The position numbers and the translations under genes are program-made. The notes under the pieces were generated by a model. That model saw only the letters and a list, made by a program, of their open reading frames with translations. It was not told where the DNA came from and ran no database searches. Below, one piece after another: positions 14,268 to 19,550 of a stretch of DNA of 23,268 nucleotides (positions are counted from its first letter, which is position 1; the number at the start of each line of letters is the position of its first letter). Source of the stretch: Lentimicrobium sp. (GTDB lineage Bacteria > Bacteroidota > Bacteroidia > Flavobacteriales > Flavobacteriaceae); assembly GCA_022758945.1 (NCBI GenBank), contig JAEMQE010000220.1:1-23268 (forward strand), written 5' to 3'.

Positions 14268-15698
14268 ATGTCAACAAACAAAAAAACAAAAATTGTAGCC
14301 ACACTTGGACCTGCATGTAGTACGCGTGAAATCATAAAAGACATGATTGACGCAGGTGTAAACGTGTTTAGAATCAATTTTTCGCATGCTGATTATGATG
14401 ATGTAAAAACAAAAATTGCACTTATCAGAGGACTCAATGATGAGTTTGGTTATACCACAGCAATTCTTGGCGATTTACAAGGTCCAAAACTTCGTGTTGG
14501 AGTTATGGAAGATGGTGTGACCGTTAATGATGGCGATTTAATTACGTTTACAACTGCCGAAAACATCATTGGGACTGCCCAAAAAGTTTTTATGAAATAC
14601 AAAAATTTCCCAAACGATGTAAACCCAGGAGAACGTATTTTGCTTGACGACGGTAAACTTATTTTTGAAATTGTAGAAACCGACAAAGAAACTGAAGTAA
14701 TTGCTCGAGTAATTCAAGGTGGTGAATTGAAATCTAAAAAAGGGGTTAATCTCCCAAATACAAAAATATCTCTTCCTGCTATGACAGAGAAAGATATTGC
14801 TGATGCTATTTTTGCTATTGGACAAAATGTAGATTGGATTGCGCTTTCATTTGTAAAAACGCCAAGAGATCTTCAGGACTTACAAGAATTAATTGCAAAA
14901 CATTCAGAACACAAAATTCCTATTATTGCTAAAATAGAAATGCCAGAAGCACTGGAGAATATCGATAAAATTGTCGCGTATTGTGATGCTTTAATGGTTG
15001 CTCGTGGAGATTTAGGTGTTGAACTTCCAGCCCAAGAAGTGCCGCTTGTTCAAAAACAATTAATTCTTAGAGCAAAAACAGCCCGAATTCCGGTAATTGT
15101 TGCTACACAAATGATGGAAACCATGATTACCAGCCTGACACCAACTCGTGCCGAAGTAAATGATGTTGCCAACTCTGTCATGGATGGCGCAGATGCCGTT
15201 ATGCTTTCCGGAGAAACAGCTACTGGTCTTTATCCTGTTCAGGTTATTGAAAAAATGACTCAAATCATTGAAGCTGTTGAAGATTCTCCACTTATTAAAG
15301 TGCCGCAAAACACACCACAGGTAAGAACAAACCGTTTTATAACAAAAACGATTTGTCATCACGCAGCACTTATGGCAAATATTATCGAAGCAAAAGCCAT
15401 TTGTACTTTGACAAATAGTGGTTATACTGCGTTCCAAATTTCGGCTTGGAGGCCATCAGCTCATATTCTTGTTTTTACATCTAATAAAAGAATCCTAACT
15501 CAACTCAATTTATTGTGGGGCGTAAATTCTTATTTTTATGACAAAATGAAGAGCACTGATGATACTATTGCCGATGTAAATGAAATAGCAAGAGAAAAAG
15601 GATATGTAACCAAAGGTGAGTTTCTGATTAATCTGGCTGCAATGCCATTAAAAGATAAAGGAATGGTCAACACCTTGAGAGTTTCTGAAATTTCATAG
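14268..15698 (+). CDS. pyk: Pyruvate kinase
   Basis: This 476-residue glycolytic enzyme converts phosphoenolpyruvate and ADP to pyruvate and ATP. The N-terminal KTKIVATLGPACST and RINFSHADYDD, the catalytic region PIIAKIEMPEALENID with its metal-binding glutamate, and LMVARGDLGVELP are all present, as is the ATQMMETMITSLTPTRAEVNDVANSVMDGADAVMLSGETATG block. The C-terminal domain is complete, and the length matches classical type II bacterial enzymes without an extra PEP-utiliser domain. It is translated just after the IPExxxVDY gene (5-nt gap) and is followed by a strong terminator. Confidence 0.98.
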   Translation: MSTNKKTKIVATLGPACSTREIIKDMIDAGVNVFRINFSHADYDDVKTKIALIRGLNDEFGYTTAILGDLQGPKLRVGVMEDGVTVNDGDLITFTTAENIIGTAQKVFMKYKNFPNDVNPGERILLDDGKLIFEIVETDKETEVIARVIQGGELKSKKGVNLPNTKISLPAMTEKDIADAIFAIGQNVDWIALSFVKTPRDLQDLQELIAKHSEHKIPIIAKIEMPEALENIDKIVAYCDALMVARGDLGVELPAQEVPLVQKQLILRAKTARIPVIVATQMMETMITSLTPTRAEVNDVANSVMDGADAVMLSGETATGLYPVQVIEKMTQIIEAVEDSPLIKVPQNTPQVRTNRFITKTICHHAALMANIIEAKAICTLTNSGYTAFQISAWRPSAHILVFTSNKRILTQLNLLWGVNSYFYDKMKSTDDTIADVNEIAREKGYVTKGEFLINLAAMPLKDKGMVNTLRVSEIS

Positions 15699-15719
15699 TA
15701 ATAAATCTATACCCAAAAC

Positions 15720-15759
15720 AATCCGTCTGTTTAGAAATTAAACAGGGCGGATTTTTTTT
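15720..15759 (+). terminator. Intrinsic terminator of pyk
   Basis: AATCCGTCTGTTTA pairs with TAAACAGGGCGGATT (one bulge, one G-U), loop GAAAT, then eight T (15752-15759). Confidence 0.88.
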
Positions 15760-15788
15760 GACTTAATTTGTTTTTTAATATATCTTTG
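15757..15788 (+). promoter_or_regulatory. Promoter of the Bax1-I gene, TTTG-N20-TATCTTTG
   Basis: TATCTTTG (15781-15788) is an exact -7 box, 20 nt before the start codon. The TTTG at 15757-15760 is spaced 20 nt from it and is made of the last bases of the pyk terminator T-run. Confidence 0.65.
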
Positions 15789-15808
15789 ATAAAAAAATCT
15801 AAAACAGT

Positions 15809-16579
15809 ATGGCTTTCAAATCGAACAACCCGTTTTTAAACAATAAATCTTTTTCAGCGACAACAGCTCCAAAAAATGATGAAGTGCATCACGCTACACT
15901 TATTGATTACAACCAAGATATGACTTTGTCTGGGACAATCAATAAAACTTTAATCTTGTTTCTGCTACTTTCAGCCTCAGCCATTGTTATTTGGTGGATG
16001 ACTTTTAACGGAATGAACCCTATTATTCCTGCTTTTGGAGGTGCCATTGTGGGATTAATTTTAGTTGTAATTGCGGCTTTTAAACCTCAGTATTCGCCAG
16101 TTTTAGCTCCTGGTTATGCCTTGTTTGAAGGTTTGTTTATAGGAGGTGTCTCTGCCATTTTCGAAAACATGTATCCTGGAATAGTTATTCAGGCTGTTGG
16201 CGCTACTTTTGTAACATTCGCTGTCTGTTTAGGATTGTATAAATTTAAAATTGTAAAAGTTACAGAGCAGTTTAAATCAATTGTTATTGCGGCAACGCTT
16301 GCCATCGCCACTTATTACCTGATTTCTTGGCTGTTTTCAATGTTTACCAGTTTTGTTCCTGTTCATTATGGCAATTCGATGATGAGCATTGGTATTAGTG
16401 TTTTTGTAATTGTAATTGCAGCATTGAATCTTTTCTTGGATTTTGATCGAATCGAAAAAGGAGTGGAACAAAAAATGCCTAAATATATGGAATGGTTTGG
16501 AGCTATGGGCTTAATGATAACCTTGGTTTGGTTGTATATTGAGTTTTTAAGATTGCTATCAAAGCTGAACCGAAAATAA
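15809..16579 (+). CDS. Bax inhibitor-1/YccA-like integral membrane protein
   Basis: This 256-residue protein has a soluble N-terminus of about 45 residues (MAFKSNNPFLNN...) and then seven hydrophobic segments, the layout of the bacterial Bax inhibitor-1 relatives with long N-termini (BaxI_1 group). Recognisable pieces are the GYALFEGLFIGGVSAIFE stretch (about 103-120), the DFDRIEKGVEQKMPKYMEW segment between the last two helices (about 211-229) and the C-terminal WLYIEFLRLLSKL. Acidic residues inside or next to membrane helices resemble the di-aspartyl sensor of the family, which is linked to calcium leak in some members. It sits in the inner membrane. It has its own promoter and faces dinB tail to tail over a shared terminator. 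The physiological role is unknown. Confidence 0.9.
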   Translation: MAFKSNNPFLNNKSFSATTAPKNDEVHHATLIDYNQDMTLSGTINKTLILFLLLSASAIVIWWMTFNGMNPIIPAFGGAIVGLILVVIAAFKPQYSPVLAPGYALFEGLFIGGVSAIFENMYPGIVIQAVGATFVTFAVCLGLYKFKIVKVTEQFKSIVIAATLAIATYYLISWLFSMFTSFVPVHYGNSMMSIGISVFVIVIAALNLFLDFDRIEKGVEQKMPKYMEWFGAMGLMITLVWLYIEFLRLLSKLNRK

Positions 16580-16604
16580 ATCAAATACTTTTTTTTAAAG
16601 TTTC

Positions 16605-16631
16605 AAAACCACGCTTTTCGGCGTGGTTTTT
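16605..16631. terminator. Bidirectional terminator between the Bax1-I gene and dinB
   Basis: AAAACCACGC (16605-16614) and GCGTGGTTTT (16621-16630) pair exactly, with A-run before and T-run after, so it can stop transcription arriving from either side. Confidence 0.88.
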
Positions 16632-16633
16632 AA

Positions 16634-17716
16634 TTAAAAAGCAAACTTCAATTGCACAACAACCGTCTTTTTCTCTTCCGTATTTAAATTACTTAAAGAA
16701 ATTCCCAGCAACCGAACGGAATCTTTCATTCGTTCCTGATACAAAAGTTCTTTCACCGTTTCTAAAATTAATCCTTTGTCAGAAATGAAATAAGGCAAGG
16801 TCTTGCTTCGTGTTTGTTGAGTAAAATCGCTATATTTTATTTTTAACGTTACCGTTTTCCCCGCAATACTGTATTTTTTTAATCTTTTTTCTAGTGAGTT
16901 GGCAATAATTTCTAATTGCTCCATCATAAAAATTTCGGACGAAAGATTGACATCAAAAGTATGCTCAGCAGCGACTGATTTTGTGATTCGGTCTGATTTT
17001 ACCTCACTGTTGTGAATACCTCGCACCACGTTATAATAGAAATTACCTGATTTTCCGAAATGTTTCTCTAGAAATTCCAAGGATTTACTTTTTAATTCCA
17101 ATCCAGTAAAAATCCCCAATTGGTACATTTTTTCGGTGGTCACTTTCCCAACACCATAAAATTTTCGGATGGGCAAGACTTCCAAAAAAGGAATAACCTC
17201 ATCAGGATTTACCGTTTTTTGACCGTTGGGTTTATTGTAATCACTTGCTATTTTTGCCACAAATTTATTAACCGAAATCCCTGCCGAAGCTGTTAAACCC
17301 AATTCATTGAGGATTCGCAATCTGATTTCTTGTGCCAATAAAGTGGCGCTTGGATTCCCTTTTTTGTTTATAGTAACATCTAGATACGCTTCATCAAGCG
17401 AAAGTGGTTCAACCAAATCCGTGTATTCATAGAAAATTTTCCTTATTTTATTTGAAATTTCTTTGTAACGTTCAAATCGAGGTCGCACAAAAATTAAATC
17501 TGGACAATTCTTCTTGGCCAAAACACCACTAATAGCACTTCGGACTCCAAATTTTCTGGCTTCATAACTTGCTGCAGCCACCACGCCACGATTTTCGGAA
17601 CCACCAACAGCAACAGGTTTCCCGCGCAAATCAGGATTATCCATTTGCTCCACCGAAGCAAAGAAAGCGTCCATGTCAATATGGATAATTTTTCTATTTG
17701 GATTCATTTCTGACAT
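16634..17716 (-). CDS. dinB: DNA polymerase IV (Y-family translesion polymerase)
   Basis: This 360-residue error-prone polymerase copies past damaged bases. Catalytic carboxylates are D14 in IHIDMDAFFASVEQ, and D108 and E109 in PLSLDEAYLDV; F19 is the steric gate. The little-finger domain ends with KKTVVVQLKFAF, whose QLKFAF resembles a beta-clamp binding peptide. The start at 17716 is used; an ATG three codons in is equally possible. The nearest exact promoter box (17843-17850) gives a leader of about 120 nt that contains a large inverted repeat. No LexA-type box is evident. Confidence 0.96.
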   Translation of the reverse strand: MSEMNPNRKIIHIDMDAFFASVEQMDNPDLRGKPVAVGGSENRGVVAAASYEARKFGVRSAISGVLAKKNCPDLIFVRPRFERYKEISNKIRKIFYEYTDLVEPLSLDEAYLDVTINKKGNPSATLLAQEIRLRILNELGLTASAGISVNKFVAKIASDYNKPNGQKTVNPDEVIPFLEVLPIRKFYGVGKVTTEKMYQLGIFTGLELKSKSLEFLEKHFGKSGNFYYNVVRGIHNSEVKSDRITKSVAAEHTFDVNLSSEIFMMEQLEIIANSLEKRLKKYSIAGKTVTLKIKYSDFTQQTRSKTLPYFISDKGLILETVKELLYQERMKDSVRLLGISLSNLNTEEKKTVVVQLKFAF

Positions 17717-17719
17717 CTA

Positions 17720-17793
17720 TTTGTCATTTCGACGAAGGAGAAATCTCATTTGTTGCTCACGTTATGTGATTTTTCCTTCGTCGAAATGACAAA
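17720..17793. repeat. Large inverted repeat upstream of dinB
   Basis: Two 24-nt arms (17720-17743 and 17770-17793) match at 23 of 24 positions. The arm contains GTCATTTCGACGAAGGAGAA, a string that I recall as dispersed between genes in Flavobacterium. The inner spacer holds a smaller TCAC...GTGA stem. If transcribed from the dinB promoter it forms a very stable hairpin just before the start codon. Confidence 0.8.
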
Positions 17794-17842
17794 ATCACAC
17801 TAACTTAAAATGATATTACAAATCTATATAAAAACTATTACT

Positions 17843-17850
17843 CAAAGATA
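17843..17850 (-). promoter_or_regulatory. Likely dinB promoter, TATCTTTG
   Basis: Exact TAnnTTTG on the minus strand (plus CAAAGATA), 127 nt before the dinB start and 15 bp from the divergent CYTH box. No clear -33 element. Confidence 0.45.
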
Positions 17851-17865
17851 CCCAGAGATTTTTTA

Positions 17866-17873
17866 TACATTTG
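17866..17873 (+). promoter_or_regulatory. Likely CYTH promoter, TACATTTG
   Basis: Exact TAnnTTTG on the plus strand, 71 nt before the CYTH start but only 25 nt before a 13-codon upstream frame. No clear -33 TTG. Confidence 0.5.
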
Positions 17874-17898
17874 AAGAAGAAAATTTATAAATTTAAAA

Positions 17899-17940
17899 AT
17901 GTCGAAAATCTTTAAAAGATTACTTCGTTCCTCGCTATGA
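17899..17940 (+). CDS. Possible 13-codon upstream frame before the CYTH gene
   Basis: ATG at 17899 opens MSKIFKRLLRSSL, with stop TGA at 17938-17940, four bases before the CYTH ATG. It starts at the distance from the -7 box usual for real genes here. Most of it is formed by a dispersed-type repeat, so it may be fortuitous. Confidence 0.25.
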   Translation: MSKIFKRLLRSSL

Positions 17941-17941
17941 C
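17917..17941. repeat. Dispersed-type repeat (ACTTCGTTCCTCGCTATGAC)
   Basis: The complement reads GTCATAGCGAGGAACGAAGT, close to the GTCATTGCGAGGAACGAAGC string that I recall as scattered between genes in many bacteria. It ends 3 nt before the CYTH start codon. Confidence 0.55.
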
Positions 17942-17944
17942 AAA

Positions 17945-18415
17945 ATGATAGAAATAGAAAGAAAATTTTTGGTCACATCTGAAGATTATAAAAATGAGCC
18001 TTTTACCCAAAACCGAATTACTCAGGGTTATTTGAGCTCGAATCCAGAACGGACGGTTCGTGTTCGAATAAAAGGAAATAAGGGATTCCTGACCATAAAA
18101 GGAGCTTCAAACGAGTCGGGTATTTCTCGTTTTGAATGGGAAAAGGAAATTCCTGTTGATGAAGCTCAAAAATTATTGCTTTTGTGCGAAAAAGGTGTGA
18201 TTGACAAAACTCGCTTTGAAGTAAAATTTGGAAATCACATTTTTGAAATTGACGAATTTTATGGCGAAAATGAAGGCTTGATTGTAGCTGAAATCGAACT
18301 TAATTCAGAAACCGAAACTTTCGAAAAACCAATATGGTTGGGCATAGAAGTGACCAATGATAAAAGATATTATAATTCTTTTCTGAGCCAGAATCCTTTT
18401 ACGAATTGGGAATAA
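17945..18415 (+). CDS. CYTH-domain protein (triphosphate tunnel metalloenzyme)
   Basis: This 156-residue protein has the CYTH fold signature at its very start, MIEIERKFLV, the ExExK motif that binds metal and triphosphate inside the beta-barrel. Further tunnel residues are seen in RTVRVRIKGNKGFLTIKG (36-53), FEWEKEIP, KTRFEVKFGNHIFEIDEFYGENEGLIVAEIEL (with the EIEL acidic strand) and a final KRYYNS. Single-domain proteins of this length are usually inorganic or nucleoside triphosphatases; class IV adenylate cyclase is the other activity in the family and is less likely. It is cytosolic. Its stop codon touches the stop codon of the convergent RlpA gene with no base between. Confidence 0.9.
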   Translation: MIEIERKFLVTSEDYKNEPFTQNRITQGYLSSNPERTVRVRIKGNKGFLTIKGASNESGISRFEWEKEIPVDEAQKLLLLCEKGVIDKTRFEVKFGNHIFEIDEFYGENEGLIVAEIELNSETETFEKPIWLGIEVTNDKRYYNSFLSQNPFTNWE

Positions 18416-18946
18416 TTATTTTTGAAGCACCTCAATTGTCACCATCAATGCTCCAGAAGATTTGTTGCTTGCAATTTCCATAAAAGCCCGTTTTGAGAGG
18501 TCAATTTCTCTTGATCTAACAAAAGGCCCTCTGTCTGTAACTTCAACAATTACTGATTTTCCGTTGGCTTCGTTCGTGATTTTTAGTTTAGTTCCAAAAG
18601 GAAGTTTCTTGTGGGCAGCAGTAAGTTTTTTTCTGTCATATCTTATTCCGCTTGCCATCTTTTGTCCTTGAAATTTATCAGCATAATAAGAGGCGTGAGC
18701 ATCTTTTTTGTAAGGTTTAAATTTTCCGGTTTCAACCACTAAAGTATCAGAAACTATCTCTTGCGTTTCTACAAGGACTTTGTTTTTTTTAATGGTGTCT
18801 TTTGGGATGAAAGATTTATGTTTATCGGAAACCACAGTTTGACTGATCGCTATACCAGCAATAGCTATTGAAAGAAAAAGTGTTATTACTTTTTTACTCA
18901 CAGTTTTAAAATTACTTTTTTGGTGTTCGTGTATGTTCAATTCCAT
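18416..18946 (-). CDS. RlpA-like double-psi beta-barrel protein (septal ring lytic transglycosylase family)
   Basis: This 176-residue exported protein has a hydrophobic segment at about 19-36 (KVITLFLSIAIAGIAISQ) that acts as a signal peptide or anchor, after an unusually long polar start MELNIHEHQKSNFKTVSK. A linker follows, then the RlpA/DPBB domain from about 84 to 176 with ASYYADKFQGQKMASG, LTAAHKKLPFGTKLKI, VEVTDRGPFVRSREIDLS and the terminal TIEVLQK. RlpA proteins bind or cut glycan strands stripped of peptides. The usual FHG of the family is FQG here (Q93), and no SPOR domain is present, so enzymatic activity is uncertain. A later start (for example a non-ATG codon nearer the signal) cannot be excluded. 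Confidence 0.88.
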   Translation of the reverse strand: MELNIHEHQKSNFKTVSKKVITLFLSIAIAGIAISQTVVSDKHKSFIPKDTIKKNKVLVETQEIVSDTLVVETGKFKPYKKDAHASYYADKFQGQKMASGIRYDRKKLTAAHKKLPFGTKLKITNEANGKSVIVEVTDRGPFVRSREIDLSKRAFMEIASNKSSGALMVTIEVLQK

Positions 18947-18992
18947 TTTTTACTTTTAGTTAAACTCCATTTAGCAAAAACTATACCTAGGT

Positions 18993-19020
18993 AAAAAAAA
19001 AGTCCTTTTCAGGACTTTTT
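18993..19020 (-). terminator. Intrinsic terminator of the small membrane protein gene
   Basis: On the minus strand AAAAAGTCCT, a GAAA tetraloop, AGGACTTTTT and further T (nine in all). It could also act on the plus strand. Confidence 0.85.
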
Positions 19021-19025
19021 AAAGT

Positions 19026-19448
19026 TTATTTAAACCACAATCCCCAAGGAACTCTGCTCAGGATAAGCAACAATCCTAAACCATAATAAATGGCAACGGT
19101 TTTAAATTTAGACTCGCTTGAAGTTAGTTTTTTATGCTTCACCCACCCGATAGTCATTAAAACTATTCCTATGATATTAATCAATGGATGCTCCATAGAA
19201 GTTAATCTCAAGGCACTATCGCTCATCGAAAAACCTGAAAAGCCTATAGGTGAAACAAAATACAGTATTAACCCTATAACTGCTTGGGTATGAATTGCGC
19301 CTAAAGCAAAAAGGCCGATTTTTTTGTCTGTGTCTTTATATTCTTTTTTGGATACTAATCCAATGATTGAATTGACAACCGCAATTACTAATAAAAGAGA
19401 TGCTACATAAGCCCAACCTGAGTGCAATTTTTGAATGATTTCGTACAT
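19026..19448 (-). CDS. Small four-helix membrane protein, possible b-type cytochrome-like
   Basis: I choose the ATG at 19448 (140 residues, MYEIIQKLHSGWAYV). A longer frame from 19505 would start inside the stem of the TonB gene's terminator and upstream of the likely promoter. Four hydrophobic segments lie at about 12-32, 44-66, 88-103 and 114-132. Histidines occur at H9, H53 (GAIHTQAVIGL) and H87 (SMEHPLINIIGI), close to or inside the helices, plus H105 in a basic loop; the first three could coordinate haem. I recall relatives in flavobacteria named hypothetical or 'cytochrome B'; no function is established. It has its own promoter and terminator. Confidence 0.8.
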   Translation of the reverse strand: MYEIIQKLHSGWAYVASLLLVIAVVNSIIGLVSKKEYKDTDKKIGLFALGAIHTQAVIGLILYFVSPIGFSGFSMSDSALRLTSMEHPLINIIGIVLMTIGWVKHKKLTSSESKFKTVAIYYGLGLLLILSRVPWGLWFK

Positions 19449-19468
19449 AAAATGTTTTTTATTTTTAA

Positions 19469-19476
19469 CAAATATA
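19469..19476 (-). promoter_or_regulatory. Likely promoter of the small membrane protein, TATATTTG
   Basis: Exact TAnnTTTG on the minus strand (plus CAAATATA), 21 nt before the chosen start at 19448 but downstream of the alternative start at 19505, which supports the shorter protein. Confidence 0.55.
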
Positions 19477-19490
19477 AATAAAAAAAGCAT

Positions 19491-19530
19491 AAAAAAAAAC
19501 GGCATCCACTTTTGAAGCGATGCCGTTTTT
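19491..19530 (-). terminator. Intrinsic terminator of the TonB-dependent receptor gene
   Basis: ACGGCATC (19499-19506) and GATGCCGT (19519-19526) pair exactly, loop 12 nt, followed on the minus strand by nine T. Confidence 0.88.
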
Positions 19531-19550
19531 AAAATTATAAAGATTTTTTC

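Noticed and set aside
15060..15437. 125-codon minus-strand open frame
   Set aside because: It is antisense to pyk within its most conserved region, rich in Cys, His and Asn as expected of a shadow frame.
19449..19505. Longer start of the small membrane protein at 19505
   Set aside because: This ATG is within the terminator stem of the TonB receptor gene and upstream of an exact promoter box at 19469-19476.
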